From Halogranum rubrum (GTDB lineage: Archaea > Halobacteriota > Halobacteria > Halobacteriales > Haloferacaceae): a stretch of DNA of 64,000 bases. The notes beneath the pieces were generated by a model, which was not told where the DNA came from, did not search any database, and worked only from the letters and a program-made list of their open reading frames with translations. How positions within the stretch are numbered: position 1 is the first letter of the stretch; each line of letters starts with the position of its first letter. Of the stretch, positions 16,926 through 25,451 are shown piece by piece. The position numbers were made by a program, and so were the translations under genes. Where the stretch lies: contig NZ_FOTC01000002.1 of the NCBI RefSeq assembly GCF_900114455.1, positions 529,012-593,011 of the forward strand, given 5' to 3'.

Positions 16926-17405
16926 ATGGAGACGACACGTCACTTCACCGCGACGGTCTACATCGTCAACGACGGGGCGACTGCCCTCCACCACCACGCA
17001 CGATTGGGGATTCGTGTCCCGCCGGGCGGTCACGTCGACCGAGACGAACTCCCGCACGAGGCGGGCCTCCGCGAAGTCAGAGAAGAGACGGGACTCGACG
17101 CGACGCTCGCCGCCGACGTGGCAGACGTCGACGCGCCTGCCGGTGAACCCCTCCCCCAACCGGCCCACATGATGCTCTACGACATCAACGTCCACGAAGA
17201 CGGGCGAGTCGGTCACCAACACATTGACCACGTCTACTTCGCCCGTGTCGATAGACGAGATATCGACCCCAACGGCGACGACGAAGCGGACTCCGAACTC
17301 TGGAACTGGTACACTGCGGACGAACTCCGAGCGAGCGACGTCGACCCCGACACCGTACAGATTGGCGTCGAAGCTATCGAGACGGTCACCGAGACGTCTA
17401 ACTGA
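16926..17405 (+). CDS. NUDIX hydrolase
   Basis: A 159-residue protein with a complete Nudix box at about residues 34-57 (GGHVDRDE...REVREETGL), the Mg2+-binding helix that cleaves nucleoside diphosphate derivatives. The His-rich segment ALHHHARLGI precedes it. The ATG at 16926 is chosen because homology starts at once (HFTATVYIVNDG); longer frames have no support. The substrate is unknown. Confidence 0.88.
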   Translation: METTRHFTATVYIVNDGATALHHHARLGIRVPPGGHVDRDELPHEAGLREVREETGLDATLAADVADVDAPAGEPLPQPAHMMLYDINVHEDGRVGHQHIDHVYFARVDRRDIDPNGDDEADSELWNWYTADELRASDVDPDTVQIGVEAIETVTETSN

Positions 17406-17470
17406 GAACCCGAGGCGAACGAACGTTCAAGTACAAGAGCGCGACCAGACACCTCGTGCGCTGACGAGTC

Positions 17471-17503
17471 ACCGCGTAGCGGTCTGCGGGTGTGCGATAC
17501 ACC
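17471..17503. terminator. Two short hairpins between convergent genes
   Basis: ACCGCGTAGCGGT (17471-17483) and GGTGTGCGATACACC (17489-17503) form five-base-pair stems back to back in the 153-bp gap between the convergent Nudix and asparagine-synthase-like genes. Position suggests transcript-end structures, but archaeal termination depends mainly on U-tracts, and none is prominent here. Confidence 0.3.
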
Positions 17504-17558
17504 GCTTCGCGTCACTCTCTACACAGCCGTGTCGCCTGTTCGCTCACTCCGAGAACTG

Positions 17559-18635
17559 CTACTCTTCACAGAGCGAGCGGATGTACTGTCCGACGTGGTC
17601 GTCCATCCGTCGCTTGAATCCCGCTTGCCGCGCCAGTCGGTCGAGTTCGCGAGCGGCGTAGGTTCCGTACTGGACCGCCTTCTTGTCCGCACTCGTGACC
17701 GAGTCCGGAAGCACGCCGTCTGCGGCCCGCCGGAGCGCAACCTTTCGTTCGTCTTCCGTCGCCAGCAACTCGGCCGGGAGTCGAAGCGCCGCGTCGACGA
17801 CGCGGTCGTGTAGGAGCGGTGCGACCGGTTCGACGCTCGCCGCCCGCAACGCGAGTACGTCTCGCTCTAACTGGTCGGGGAGCGTCGCAACGACTTCACG
17901 TGTCGCCCCCCGAACCGTGTCGGCCTCGACACGGTGGTCGGTCGCGGGGGCGACGACCTTCGAGTAGCCACCGAACAACTCGTCTGCACCTTGGCCGACG
18001 GCGAGACGGTCGTAGCCGTCTTCGGAGACCTGCTTCGCGGTGAGATAGAGCGGGAGAGCTATCTGGATATCCATCGGGTTATCTCGCCCGATAGCCGAGA
18101 CGAGTTCCGGAACCGCCTGTCGAAGCGCGTCGTGGGTAAGTTCGACGACGCGGAGTTCTCGGTCCATCGCATCGGCGGCCGCCGTCGCCGCGGCGACGTC
18201 GTGACTCCCCTCGAACCCAGCGACGTAGAGCGGCGCATCTGGAACGCCCGCGGCGACGAGTCCGGAGTCGACGCCGCCGGAGAAGGCGACGGCGAGGTTC
18301 TCGGAGTCGACGTCTCGAACGCTCGTCGACACGGCGTCGCGGACGGCGCCGATTGCCTCGTCGGGAGGAGAGACGGGGGGTTCGGGGAGTGACCACACAA
18401 CCTCGTCACCACCTGCGTCGCGAGCGACGCCCGGTGGGACCCGAACTGGGTCGTCGAGGTCCGTCCGGTCGGTGCTCCATCGGGTCTCGTCACCACGTTC
18501 CGAGAACAGCGGATACCGTCCGAGTACGTCTCGCACGAGTCGGCCGTCGACTTCCCCAGCGAAGCCACCGGTTCCGGGCAACGGGTCGCCCGTGTCGAGT
18601 GCATCGCGGACGACTTCGAGGGCTGCACCGTCCAT
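17559..18635 (-). CDS. Asparagine-synthase-like ATP pyrophosphatase with degenerate glutaminase part
   Basis: A 358-residue protein. The C-terminal two thirds is an asparagine synthase (PP-loop ATPase) domain with SGGVDSGLVAAG near residue 122, VGQGADELFGGYSK, and a KxAxQYGT end. The N-terminal 90 residues keep only the tail of a glutaminase domain (GFAGEVDGRLVRDVLGRYPLF) and lack the N-terminal catalytic Cys2, so glutamine-dependent amidation is unlikely as drawn. The ATG at 18635 overlaps the TGA of the PHP gene, which decides the start. It may adenylate and amidate another substrate, or use free ammonia. Confidence 0.85.
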   Translation of the reverse strand: MDGAALEVVRDALDTGDPLPGTGGFAGEVDGRLVRDVLGRYPLFSERGDETRWSTDRTDLDDPVRVPPGVARDAGGDEVVWSLPEPPVSPPDEAIGAVRDAVSTSVRDVDSENLAVAFSGGVDSGLVAAGVPDAPLYVAGFEGSHDVAAATAAADAMDRELRVVELTHDALRQAVPELVSAIGRDNPMDIQIALPLYLTAKQVSEDGYDRLAVGQGADELFGGYSKVVAPATDHRVEADTVRGATREVVATLPDQLERDVLALRAASVEPVAPLLHDRVVDAALRLPAELLATEDERKVALRRAADGVLPDSVTSADKKAVQYGTYAARELDRLARQAGFKRRMDDHVGQYIRSLCEE

Positions 18636-19318
18636 CAGAGCAGGTCGGCGAAGCCGTGTTTCATCCGTCGCTTCGCGCCGCCGGCGGCCTGTCGGAAGCT
18701 GATGCGCCACGGTGTACGCGACCCGACGTAGCTCGTCTCACCGTCGACGATGGCGTCGAGAATCGCGCTCGCGTCGCGTTCGTCCGTCGCGACTTCGGTG
18801 ACAGCCTGACCGACCATCTCGCTGATGTGCGCGTCGCTCCCGGCCGTCATCGGGAGGCCGCGTCGCTCGGCAAACTTCTCGGCTTTGCGGTTCGCGAGAC
18901 CGGTGAGGAGTCGGGAGTTGTACACCTCGATGGCGTCGGCACTCGCCAACTGGTCGCGAGTGACGTGGGGGGCGACGCCGTGGCGGGATTTCTGGAACGG
19001 ATGGGGAACGACCGCGACTCCCCCCTGGTCGCGGATACGGTCGAGCGTCTCGTCGAACGAGAGCCCTGCGGGAATCAGTTTGTCGATACCGAACGCCAGT
19101 ACGTGGCCTGCGGCGCTCGTGACCTCCATCCCCGGGATACCGACGAGACCGTAGTCGGGTGCTCTCTCGACGGCTTCGAGACTGGCGTCGATCTCGTCGT
19201 GGTCGGTGATGGCGATCGCGTCGAGGTCGACTGCGGCCGCTTGTTCCAGCAGTAGGTCCACCGGATCACGTCCGTCGTACGACAGCGACGAGTGCGTGTG
19301 CAACTCGACCGATAACAC
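18635..19318 (-). CDS. PHP-domain metal-dependent phosphoesterase
   Basis: A 227-residue PHP protein with the metal-binding motifs HTHSSLSYD (about 6-14), ITDHDE, GMEV, VPHPF and GSDAH. Such proteins hydrolyse phosphoesters, for example nucleoside 3',5'-bisphosphates or histidinol phosphate. The GTG at 19318 is chosen: it places the HTH motif at the very N-terminus, and a TATA box CTTTTTAG lies 27 nt upstream. It is coupled to the asparagine-synthase-like gene by ATGA. Confidence 0.88.
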   Translation of the reverse strand: MLSVELHTHSSLSYDGRDPVDLLLEQAAAVDLDAIAITDHDEIDASLEAVERAPDYGLVGIPGMEVTSAAGHVLAFGIDKLIPAGLSFDETLDRIRDQGGVAVVPHPFQKSRHGVAPHVTRDQLASADAIEVYNSRLLTGLANRKAEKFAERRGLPMTAGSDAHISEMVGQAVTEVATDERDASAILDAIVDGETSYVGSRTPWRISFRQAAGGAKRRMKHGFADLL

Positions 19319-19338
19319 GAACGGGGGTAAGAACCACC

Positions 19339-19349
19339 CGCTAAAAAGA
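19339..19349 (-). promoter_or_regulatory. TATA box for the PHP/asparagine-synthase-like operon
   Basis: On the minus strand, GTCTTTTTAGC centred near 19345 lies about 27 nt before the GTG at 19318, the spacing expected for a leaderless haloarchaeal mRNA. Confidence 0.6.
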
Positions 19350-19449
19350 CCCGCGGTCCGGACAGTGAGTGTCACTCAATCGTTTACTTCGCGGAGACAG
19401 ACCGTCTCTCTGGCGAAGTCACTGACTCGATGCGTACGGGGTGAGTCGA

Positions 19450-19647
19450 TTATTCGCCGGCGATGACGCTCGGCACGACGATGAGTATCGTCAGGAGGAC
19501 GGCGACGACGACGCCGATACCGTAGAGCGCGATGGGTGACCCCGGTCCGTGGGTCTGGAGTTCGTGCAGGAACTCCGGTGCGATGATACCCAGACCACCG
19601 ATGGCGAGCAGGACGCCTATTCCTCCCCAGACGACTGATTCGTTCAT
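19450..19647 (-). CDS. Small two-helix membrane protein
   Basis: A 65-residue protein with two hydrophobic helices (WGGIGVLLAIGGLGIIAP and IALYGIGVVVAVLLTILIVVPSV) joined by a short polar loop. The start is ATG. No family is recognised. It lies between the PHP operon and the divergent purL gene. Confidence 0.6.
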   Translation of the reverse strand: MNESVVWGGIGVLLAIGGLGIIAPEFLHELQTHGPGSPIALYGIGVVVAVLLTILIVVPSVIAGE

Positions 19648-19795
19648 TGGTGAACTCTGAAACGACGAACCGTGTTATGTGTACCGGATTGCTGGAGTCC
19701 GCGTCGACGCCGCTCCAACCCTGTCTACTGCCGCTAATGTACACGTACGTGCACATAGAAAAGCATTAACAGCCCCTCTATCAACAGGAAGGTGA

Positions 19796-21919
19796 ATGAG
19801 CCTGCCCGACACGGACTACGACCTCATCCGGGACGAACTCGGTCGGGACCCGACACCCGCCGAAGGAGAACTGTTCGAGAACCTCTGGAGCGAACACTGC
19901 GCGTACCGGTCTTCGCGCCCGCTTTTGTCGGCGTTCGACTCCGAGAGCGACGACGTCGTCATCGGTCCGGGTGACGACGCGGCCGTCGTCGCCGTTCCGC
20001 TGTACGAGGGCGACGACGAGACGTACATCACGTTCGGCATCGAGAGCCACAACCACCCGTCCTACGTCGACCCGTTCGACGGCGCGGCGACGGGCGTCGG
20101 CGGCATCGTCCGTGACACCCTGTCGATGGGTGCCTACCCAATCGCGCTCGCCGACTCGCTGTACTTCGGCGACTTCGACCGCGAACACTCGCGCTATCTC
20201 TTCGAGGGCGTCGTCGAAGGAATCAGCCACTACGGCAACTGTATCGGCGTTCCGACCGTGGCCGGAAGCGTCGACTTCCACGAGGGCTACGTCGGTAATC
20301 CGCTGGTCAACGTCGCTTGTGTGGGTCTGACGACCCCCGACCGTCTCGTCACCGCCGAAGCCCAAGCGGCGGGCAACAAACTCGTCCTCGTCGGCAACGC
20401 GACCGGCCGCGACGGACTCGGTGGGGCCTCTTTCGCGAGTGAGGACCTCGCCGAGGACGCCGAGACCGAGGACCGTCCCGCCGTCCAAGTCGGCGACCCG
20501 TACACGGAGAAACTCCTCATCGAGGCCAACGAGGACCTCGTCGACGAGGGACTGGTTCTCTCCGCGCGCGACCTCGGTGCGGCCGGTCTCGGCGGTGCCT
20601 CCAGCGAACTCGTCGCCAAAGGCGGCTTCGGCGCGGAAATCGACCTCGACCGCGTCCACCAGCGCGAACCGAACATGTCCGCTCTAGAGATTCTGCTCGC
20701 GGAGTCCCAAGAGCGGATGTGCTACGAAGTCGCCCCCGAAGACGTCGAACGCGTCGCCGACATCGCCGAGAAGTACGACCTCGGCTGCTCGGTCATCGGC
20801 GACGTCGCCGACGGCAACTACGTCTGTACCTTCGACGGCGACGTCGTCGTCGACGTTCCCCCCGAGTTCCTCGCCGACGGCGCACCGATGAACGACCTCG
20901 ACGCCGTCGCCTCGGAACCGCAGGAACGTGACCTACCAGAAGCGGACCTCACCGAAGCGTTCGAGGCTGTCGTCGGCAGTCCGACCACCGCGAGCAAACG
21001 CTGGGTCTACCGACAGTACGACCACGAAGTCGGCATCCGAACGAGCGTCGGTCCCGGCGACGACGCGGCCATTATCGCTCTGCGCGAGGCGGGCGCGGGT
21101 CTCGCACTCTCCTCGGGTGCGAACCCCAACTGGACGAGTGCGAACCCCTACGAGGGTGCGCGCGCCGTCGCCCTCGAAAACGCGACCAACCTCGCCGCGA
21201 AGGGTGCGACGCCGCTCGCGGCCGTCGACTGTCTCAACGGCGGCAATCCGGAGAAACCCGCCGTCTACGGCGGGTTCAAAGGTATCGTCGACGGTCTCGC
21301 CGACATGTGTCGGACCCTCTCGACTCCCGTCGTCGGTGGGAACGTCTCGCTCTACAACGACTCGGTCTCCGGGCCGATTCCGCCGACGCCGACGCTGGCG
21401 ATGGTCGGCAGCAAGGCGGGCTACGACGCCCCGCCCGCCGCCTTCTCGGGCGAGGGAACGCTCCTCCTCGTCGGCGAGGCGGGCGGCGCACTCGGCGGGT
21501 CGGAGTACCTCGCGAAGACCGGCGGAACCGACCGATTCCCGACGCTCCCGGCGAACCCCGCGGGCCTCGTGGCCGCCCTCGCCGCCGTCGCCGACGACGA
21601 GTCGACGCTCGCCACGCACGACGTGAGCCACGGCGGCCTCGCGGTGTCGCTCGCGGAGATGGTCACCGAGACGGCTGGTGCAGACGTCGAACTCGCCGAC
21701 GAAATCGCACTCTTCGACGAGACGCCAGGCCGCGTCGTCGTCGAGACGACGAACCCCGAGGCAGTTCGCGAGGCGTTCGACGGCGTCGCACCCGTGACCG
21801 AAATCGGCGCGGCGACGACGGACGGCACGCTCTCGCTCTCGGTGAGTGATGAAGAACTCGTCTACGACGCGGCGTCGATTGCGGAACTGCGGGACGTCAT
21901 CGAGCGCGAACTGGAGTAA
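19796..21919 (+). CDS. purL: Phosphoribosylformylglycinamidine synthase subunit PurL
   Basis: A 707-residue short-form PurL, the ATP-dependent synthetase that converts FGAR to FGAM in purine synthesis; it needs separate PurQ (glutaminase) and PurS, which are not nearby. The N-terminal signature [16 protein letters not shown] is clear, as are ESHNHPS (about 83-89, substrate and metal), two GPGDDAA segments (one per AIRS-like half) and the C-terminal [11 protein letters not shown]. Length is typical. It stands alone, preceded by an AT-rich promoter region. Confidence 0.97.
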   Translation: MSLPDTDYDLIRDELGRDPTPAEGELFENLWSEHCAYRSSRPLLSAFDSESDDVVIGPGDDAAVVAVPLYEGDDETYITFGIESHNHPSYVDPFDGAATGVGGIVRDTLSMGAYPIALADSLYFGDFDREHSRYLFEGVVEGISHYGNCIGVPTVAGSVDFHEGYVGNPLVNVACVGLTTPDRLVTAEAQAAGNKLVLVGNATGRDGLGGASFASEDLAEDAETEDRPAVQVGDPYTEKLLIEANEDLVDEGLVLSARDLGAAGLGGASSELVAKGGFGAEIDLDRVHQREPNMSALEILLAESQERMCYEVAPEDVERVADIAEKYDLGCSVIGDVADGNYVCTFDGDVVVDVPPEFLADGAPMNDLDAVASEPQERDLPEADLTEAFEAVVGSPTTASKRWVYRQYDHEVGIRTSVGPGDDAAIIALREAGAGLALSSGANPNWTSANPYEGARAVALENATNLAAKGATPLAAVDCLNGGNPEKPAVYGGFKGIVDGLADMCRTLSTPVVGGNVSLYNDSVSGPIPPTPTLAMVGSKAGYDAPPAAFSGEGTLLLVGEAGGALGGSEYLAKTGGTDRFPTLPANPAGLVAALAAVADDESTLATHDVSHGGLAVSLAEMVTETAGADVELADEIALFDETPGRVVVETTNPEAVREAFDGVAPVTEIGAATTDGTLSLSVSDEELVYDAASIAELRDVIERELE

Positions 21920-21963
21920 CGTCGGACGCGAACACTTTTCGGCACTCGACTCCGGTCTGAAAT

Positions 21964-23232
21964 ATGCGCAAACCCGCTGCAGTCGCTCTCTCCCTCCTCT
22001 TGGTTCTCGCTGGGTGCAGTGCTCCGACAGCCACTCCTCCCGAAGGCACGTCGTCGGTGAACGAATCTCCGTCGTCGACATCTCCGGTCGTCGATAGTCG
22101 CGCTACAGCGACCGACATCGTCGTCGTCAATGGGACACTCCCTGTCGACGTGAATCGAACCTACGCCCGAACCGCCGTGTTGCTCGGAACGGAGTTCGGC
22201 GGGCCGTACAACGTCCAAGTCGCCGGGAACGAGACGTTGGCTTTCTCTCCACAACCAGTCTCGCCGTTTCACGACCTTTGGGGCGTCTCGAGAGCACCCA
22301 GCACGGACGAGACGTTCGTCGCGACCGGACGGGTTCCCGACCAGACGCTCGTCTACCTCCACTACGAGATTCTCGACGACGAAACCCAGACCGAGACGAC
22401 GCTCGCCCACGAGTAAGTTCACACCGTACAGTCGGGCACTGGTGGGGAGTACGCACTTCGCGAATCGCTCGGACCGACCTACTCGACCGACGAACGAGCC
22501 GTCTACTCGGCCGTCGTTGAGGGAAGTGCCGAGTTTACCACGCAGACGTATATCGACAGATACGGCGTCTCGACGGCGTCGGTCCTCGCATCGAACCGAC
22601 GAAGCTACGAGGCGTCACGTGGCGCAGTTCGCTACGCCAACGCACCGTACTACTTCGGCCAGCAGTACGTCGTCTCCCGCGTCGACTCGCCTCGTGACGT
22701 AAGTCGAGTGTATCAGCGTCCGCCGAAGACGACAGAAGAGGTACTCCACAACCTCTCGCCGGAAACTGAACCGCCGACGCCACTCTCGGTGTCTGTCGAG
22801 TCGGATTCCTCGGATGGGTCGGCCGCAGCCAACGACTGGAAACGTCTCGGCGACGACCAGATGGGTGAACTGTTTCTCCGCGTCGCACTCCGAGAAGAGT
22901 TGAGTCGGTCGGCGGCGGTTAGCGGGGCAGATGGCTGGGGGAACGACACGCAAATCGAGTTCACCTCCGAGGGCCGAACCGGCTATGCGTGGGCGCTTCG
23001 ATGGGACGACACCGCGAACGCAACGGAGTTCGAGACGGTGCTGACCGAGTATCTCGATAGCCGTGCGGAGAAGCGAGGTGAGACGTGGGTCGACACCGAA
23101 GACGGCGAGACGTCGCACTTCCGCTCGATCCGCGCAGGCGCCGACATCGTCGTCGTCTTCGCAGGCCACGAGGAGTTCGTGGACGGGGCTACCGCCGAGG
23201 CTCAGGCGGGGAACGTGACGGTGACGACGTGA
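21964..23232 (+). pseudogene. Putative lipoprotein gene interrupted by an in-frame TAA
   Basis: From ATG 21964 the frame encodes a signal peptide and lipobox (LLLVLAGC) and then about 130 residues to TAA at 22414-22416. The same frame stays open immediately afterwards, with no other stop, to TGA at 23230-23232, giving about 270 more residues of normal acidic composition (ending HEEFVDGATAEAQAGNVTVTT). One base change would restore a roughly 420-residue lipoprotein. No good start lies just after the stop; the first sizeable restart would be GTG 22708. I do not recognise the family; the extended form resembles haloarchaeal surface lipoproteins. Confidence 0.75.
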
Positions 23233-23248
23233 GAATCTGCAGACGCGT

Positions 23249-23419
23249 TCAGGCCAAGAGCAGCGGTACACCGAAGACGACGGCGAGGCCGACGAGCGTG
23301 ACGACGATGCCCGTGCCGACTTGACTCATCGTGAAACTCTGCATCGGCGACGTGATACGCCCCTCCTCGTTGCCGCCGTGGTCGTGGCTGTCGTGCTCGC
23401 CGGTGTGTGAGTCGTCCAT
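23249..23419 (-). CDS. Small His-rich single-helix membrane protein
   Basis: A 56-residue protein too short for common ORF cut-offs. The N-terminal half is rich in His, Asp and Glu (MDDSHTGEHDSHDHGGNEEG); the C-terminal half is one transmembrane helix (GIVVTLVGLAVVFGVPLLLA) ending with the stop. The arrangement matches a widespread haloarchaeal small-protein family (DUF7550-like from memory). The His cluster could bind metal. It is convergent with the interrupted lipoprotein gene. Confidence 0.75.
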   Translation of the reverse strand: MDDSHTGEHDSHDHGGNEEGRITSPMQSFTMSQVGTGIVVTLVGLAVVFGVPLLLA

Positions 23420-23563
23420 ATCACACTGTCGGATTCGCCGCTACTAAAGTACAACTATCGTCGACTGTGCAACTGTGGCACGGTCGACCGCGCGACGACG
23501 TACGGGCTTCCGTGAATGACTTTCACAAGCTACTGTTAAACCATCGGCGCGTGAGCACCACGC

Positions 23564-25345
23564 ATGGACAGTGCAGACATCGACCGCCAGTGGTGGAAAG
23601 AGGCGGTCGTCTACCAGATTTATCCGCGCAGTTTCAACGACACCGACGGCGACGGCGTCGGCGACATTCCGGGCATCATCGAGAAGTTGGACTACCTCGA
23701 CGAACTCGGCGTCGACGTCGTCTGGCTCAACCCGGTCTACGAGTCGCCGAACGCGGACAACGGCTACGACATCGCCGACTATCAGTCCATCATGGACGAG
23801 TTCGGGACGATGAGTGATTGGGAGGACCTACTCGACGGTCTCCACGACCGAGACATCAAACTCATCATGGACCTCGTCGTCAACCACACCTCCGACGAAC
23901 ACGAGTGGTTCGTCAAGTCCCGCGAGGGCGACGAGGAGTTCCGCGACTACTACATCTGGCGGAACGGACGGACGGACGTCGACGGGTGGACCGGCCACCT
24001 TGGTCCGGACGACGAAGCCCCACCGAACGACTGGGGGTCGTTCTTCGGCGGTCCGGCGTGGGAGTACGACGAGGACGTCGGCGAGTGGTACCTGCATCTC
24101 TTCGACGTGAAGCAACCGGACCTGAACTGGGAGAACGAAGACGTCCGCGAAGAGGTGTTCTCGATGATGGAGTGGTGGCTGGAGAAGGGCATCGACGGCT
24201 TCCGGATGGACGTCATCAACCTCATCTCCAAGCCGCCGAGCGTCACCGAGCACAACCCGCCGGAACCCGACGGCTTCGACGCGACGTTCGACGGGCCGAA
24301 GATTCACGAGTACGTCGGTGAGATGGGTGAGCGCGTCCTCTCTGACGACCTGCTCACCGTCGGCGAGGTTGTCGGCGACGTGTCGATGGACGACGCCCGA
24401 CAGTACGTCGGCCGCGACGGCGACGGCCTAGGCATGCTGTTTCACTTCGACCACATGCTTCTCGACCGCGGCGGCGACGTCTGGGAGTACTACGGCTACG
24501 ACCTGACCGACCTGAAGGACGTCTTCCGACACTGGCAGAAGAGCCTCGAAGGGGAGGGCTGGAACAGCAACTACCTCAACAACCACGACCAGCCACGGAT
24601 GGTCTCGCGCTTCGGCGACGACGTGGAGTACCGCGTCGAGTCCGCCAAGTTGCTGGGGACGCTCCTCCACACGCTCCACGGGACGCCGTACATCTATCAG
24701 GGCGAGGAACTCGGGATGACGAACTACCCCTTCGAGCGCCTCGACGACTACCAAGACGTCGACACGCTCAACCCCGTCCAGAACGCTCTCGACGAGGGTG
24801 TCATCGAGAACTTCGACGACGTGAAAGATTCGGTCGCTGCGCTGAGTCGTGACAACGCGCGGACGCCGATGCAGTGGACCGACGAGGAACACGCTGGCTT
24901 CACCGACGGCGAACCGTGGCTGGCAGTCAACCCGAACCACGAGGAGATAAACGCCGACACGGCCCGCGAGGACGACGACTCGGTGTTCCACTACTACCGT
25001 AACCTCATCGCGCTCCGTGACGACGACGACGTGAGCGACGTGCTCGTCTACGGGAGCTACGACGACCTCTGGCCGAGCCACACCGACCTCTGGGCCTACA
25101 CCCGGACGCTAGACGACGAACGTCTGCTCGTCGTGTTGAACTTCACGAGCGAAGACCAGCAGTTCCGACTGCCGCGCGAAGACGAGGACCACGCGACCTA
25201 CGCCGACGAACTCCCCCTCCACGCAGGCGAAGTCGCCGACCTCGACACGGAACTGCTCGTCTCGAACTACGACGAAGACGTCGAATCGGACCCGACGGAG
25301 TTCGCGCTCCGACCGTGGGAAGCGCGCGTGTACCACCTTTCGTAG
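23564..25345 (+). CDS. GH13 alpha-glucosidase (oligo-1,6-glucosidase type), copy 1
   Basis: A 593-residue cytoplasmic glycoside hydrolase, complete. The four GH13 regions are present: DLVVNHTSDEH (Asp103), GFRMDVINL with nucleophile Asp216, TVGEVVG with acid/base Glu268, and NNHDQPR with Asp342. The QIYPRSFNDTDGDG start and Val after the nucleophile region suit GH13 subfamilies acting on alpha-1,4 or alpha-1,6 oligosaccharides such as maltose, isomaltose or sucrose. There is no signal peptide, so it acts on imported sugars. A close paralogue follows 106 bp downstream. Confidence 0.93.
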   Translation: MDSADIDRQWWKEAVVYQIYPRSFNDTDGDGVGDIPGIIEKLDYLDELGVDVVWLNPVYESPNADNGYDIADYQSIMDEFGTMSDWEDLLDGLHDRDIKLIMDLVVNHTSDEHEWFVKSREGDEEFRDYYIWRNGRTDVDGWTGHLGPDDEAPPNDWGSFFGGPAWEYDEDVGEWYLHLFDVKQPDLNWENEDVREEVFSMMEWWLEKGIDGFRMDVINLISKPPSVTEHNPPEPDGFDATFDGPKIHEYVGEMGERVLSDDLLTVGEVVGDVSMDDARQYVGRDGDGLGMLFHFDHMLLDRGGDVWEYYGYDLTDLKDVFRHWQKSLEGEGWNSNYLNNHDQPRMVSRFGDDVEYRVESAKLLGTLLHTLHGTPYIYQGEELGMTNYPFERLDDYQDVDTLNPVQNALDEGVIENFDDVKDSVAALSRDNARTPMQWTDEEHAGFTDGEPWLAVNPNHEEINADTAREDDDSVFHYYRNLIALRDDDDVSDVLVYGSYDDLWPSHTDLWAYTRTLDDERLLVVLNFTSEDQQFRLPREDEDHATYADELPLHAGEVADLDTELLVSNYDEDVESDPTEFALRPWEARVYHLS

Positions 25346-25451
25346 ACTGTCGCGACGACGTGTCGTCTCGACAGTCGGGTGAAACTGTCTCTCTTTGTCA
25401 TACGTCGGTCGAACCGGAGAATCAAAGGAAACTCACGAGCGACTGTCGACA

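Noticed and set aside
22414-22416. Selenocysteine or pyrrolysine recoding of the lipoprotein-gene stop
   Set aside because: The codon is TAA, which is not used for either amino acid, so nonsense mutation or error is more likely.
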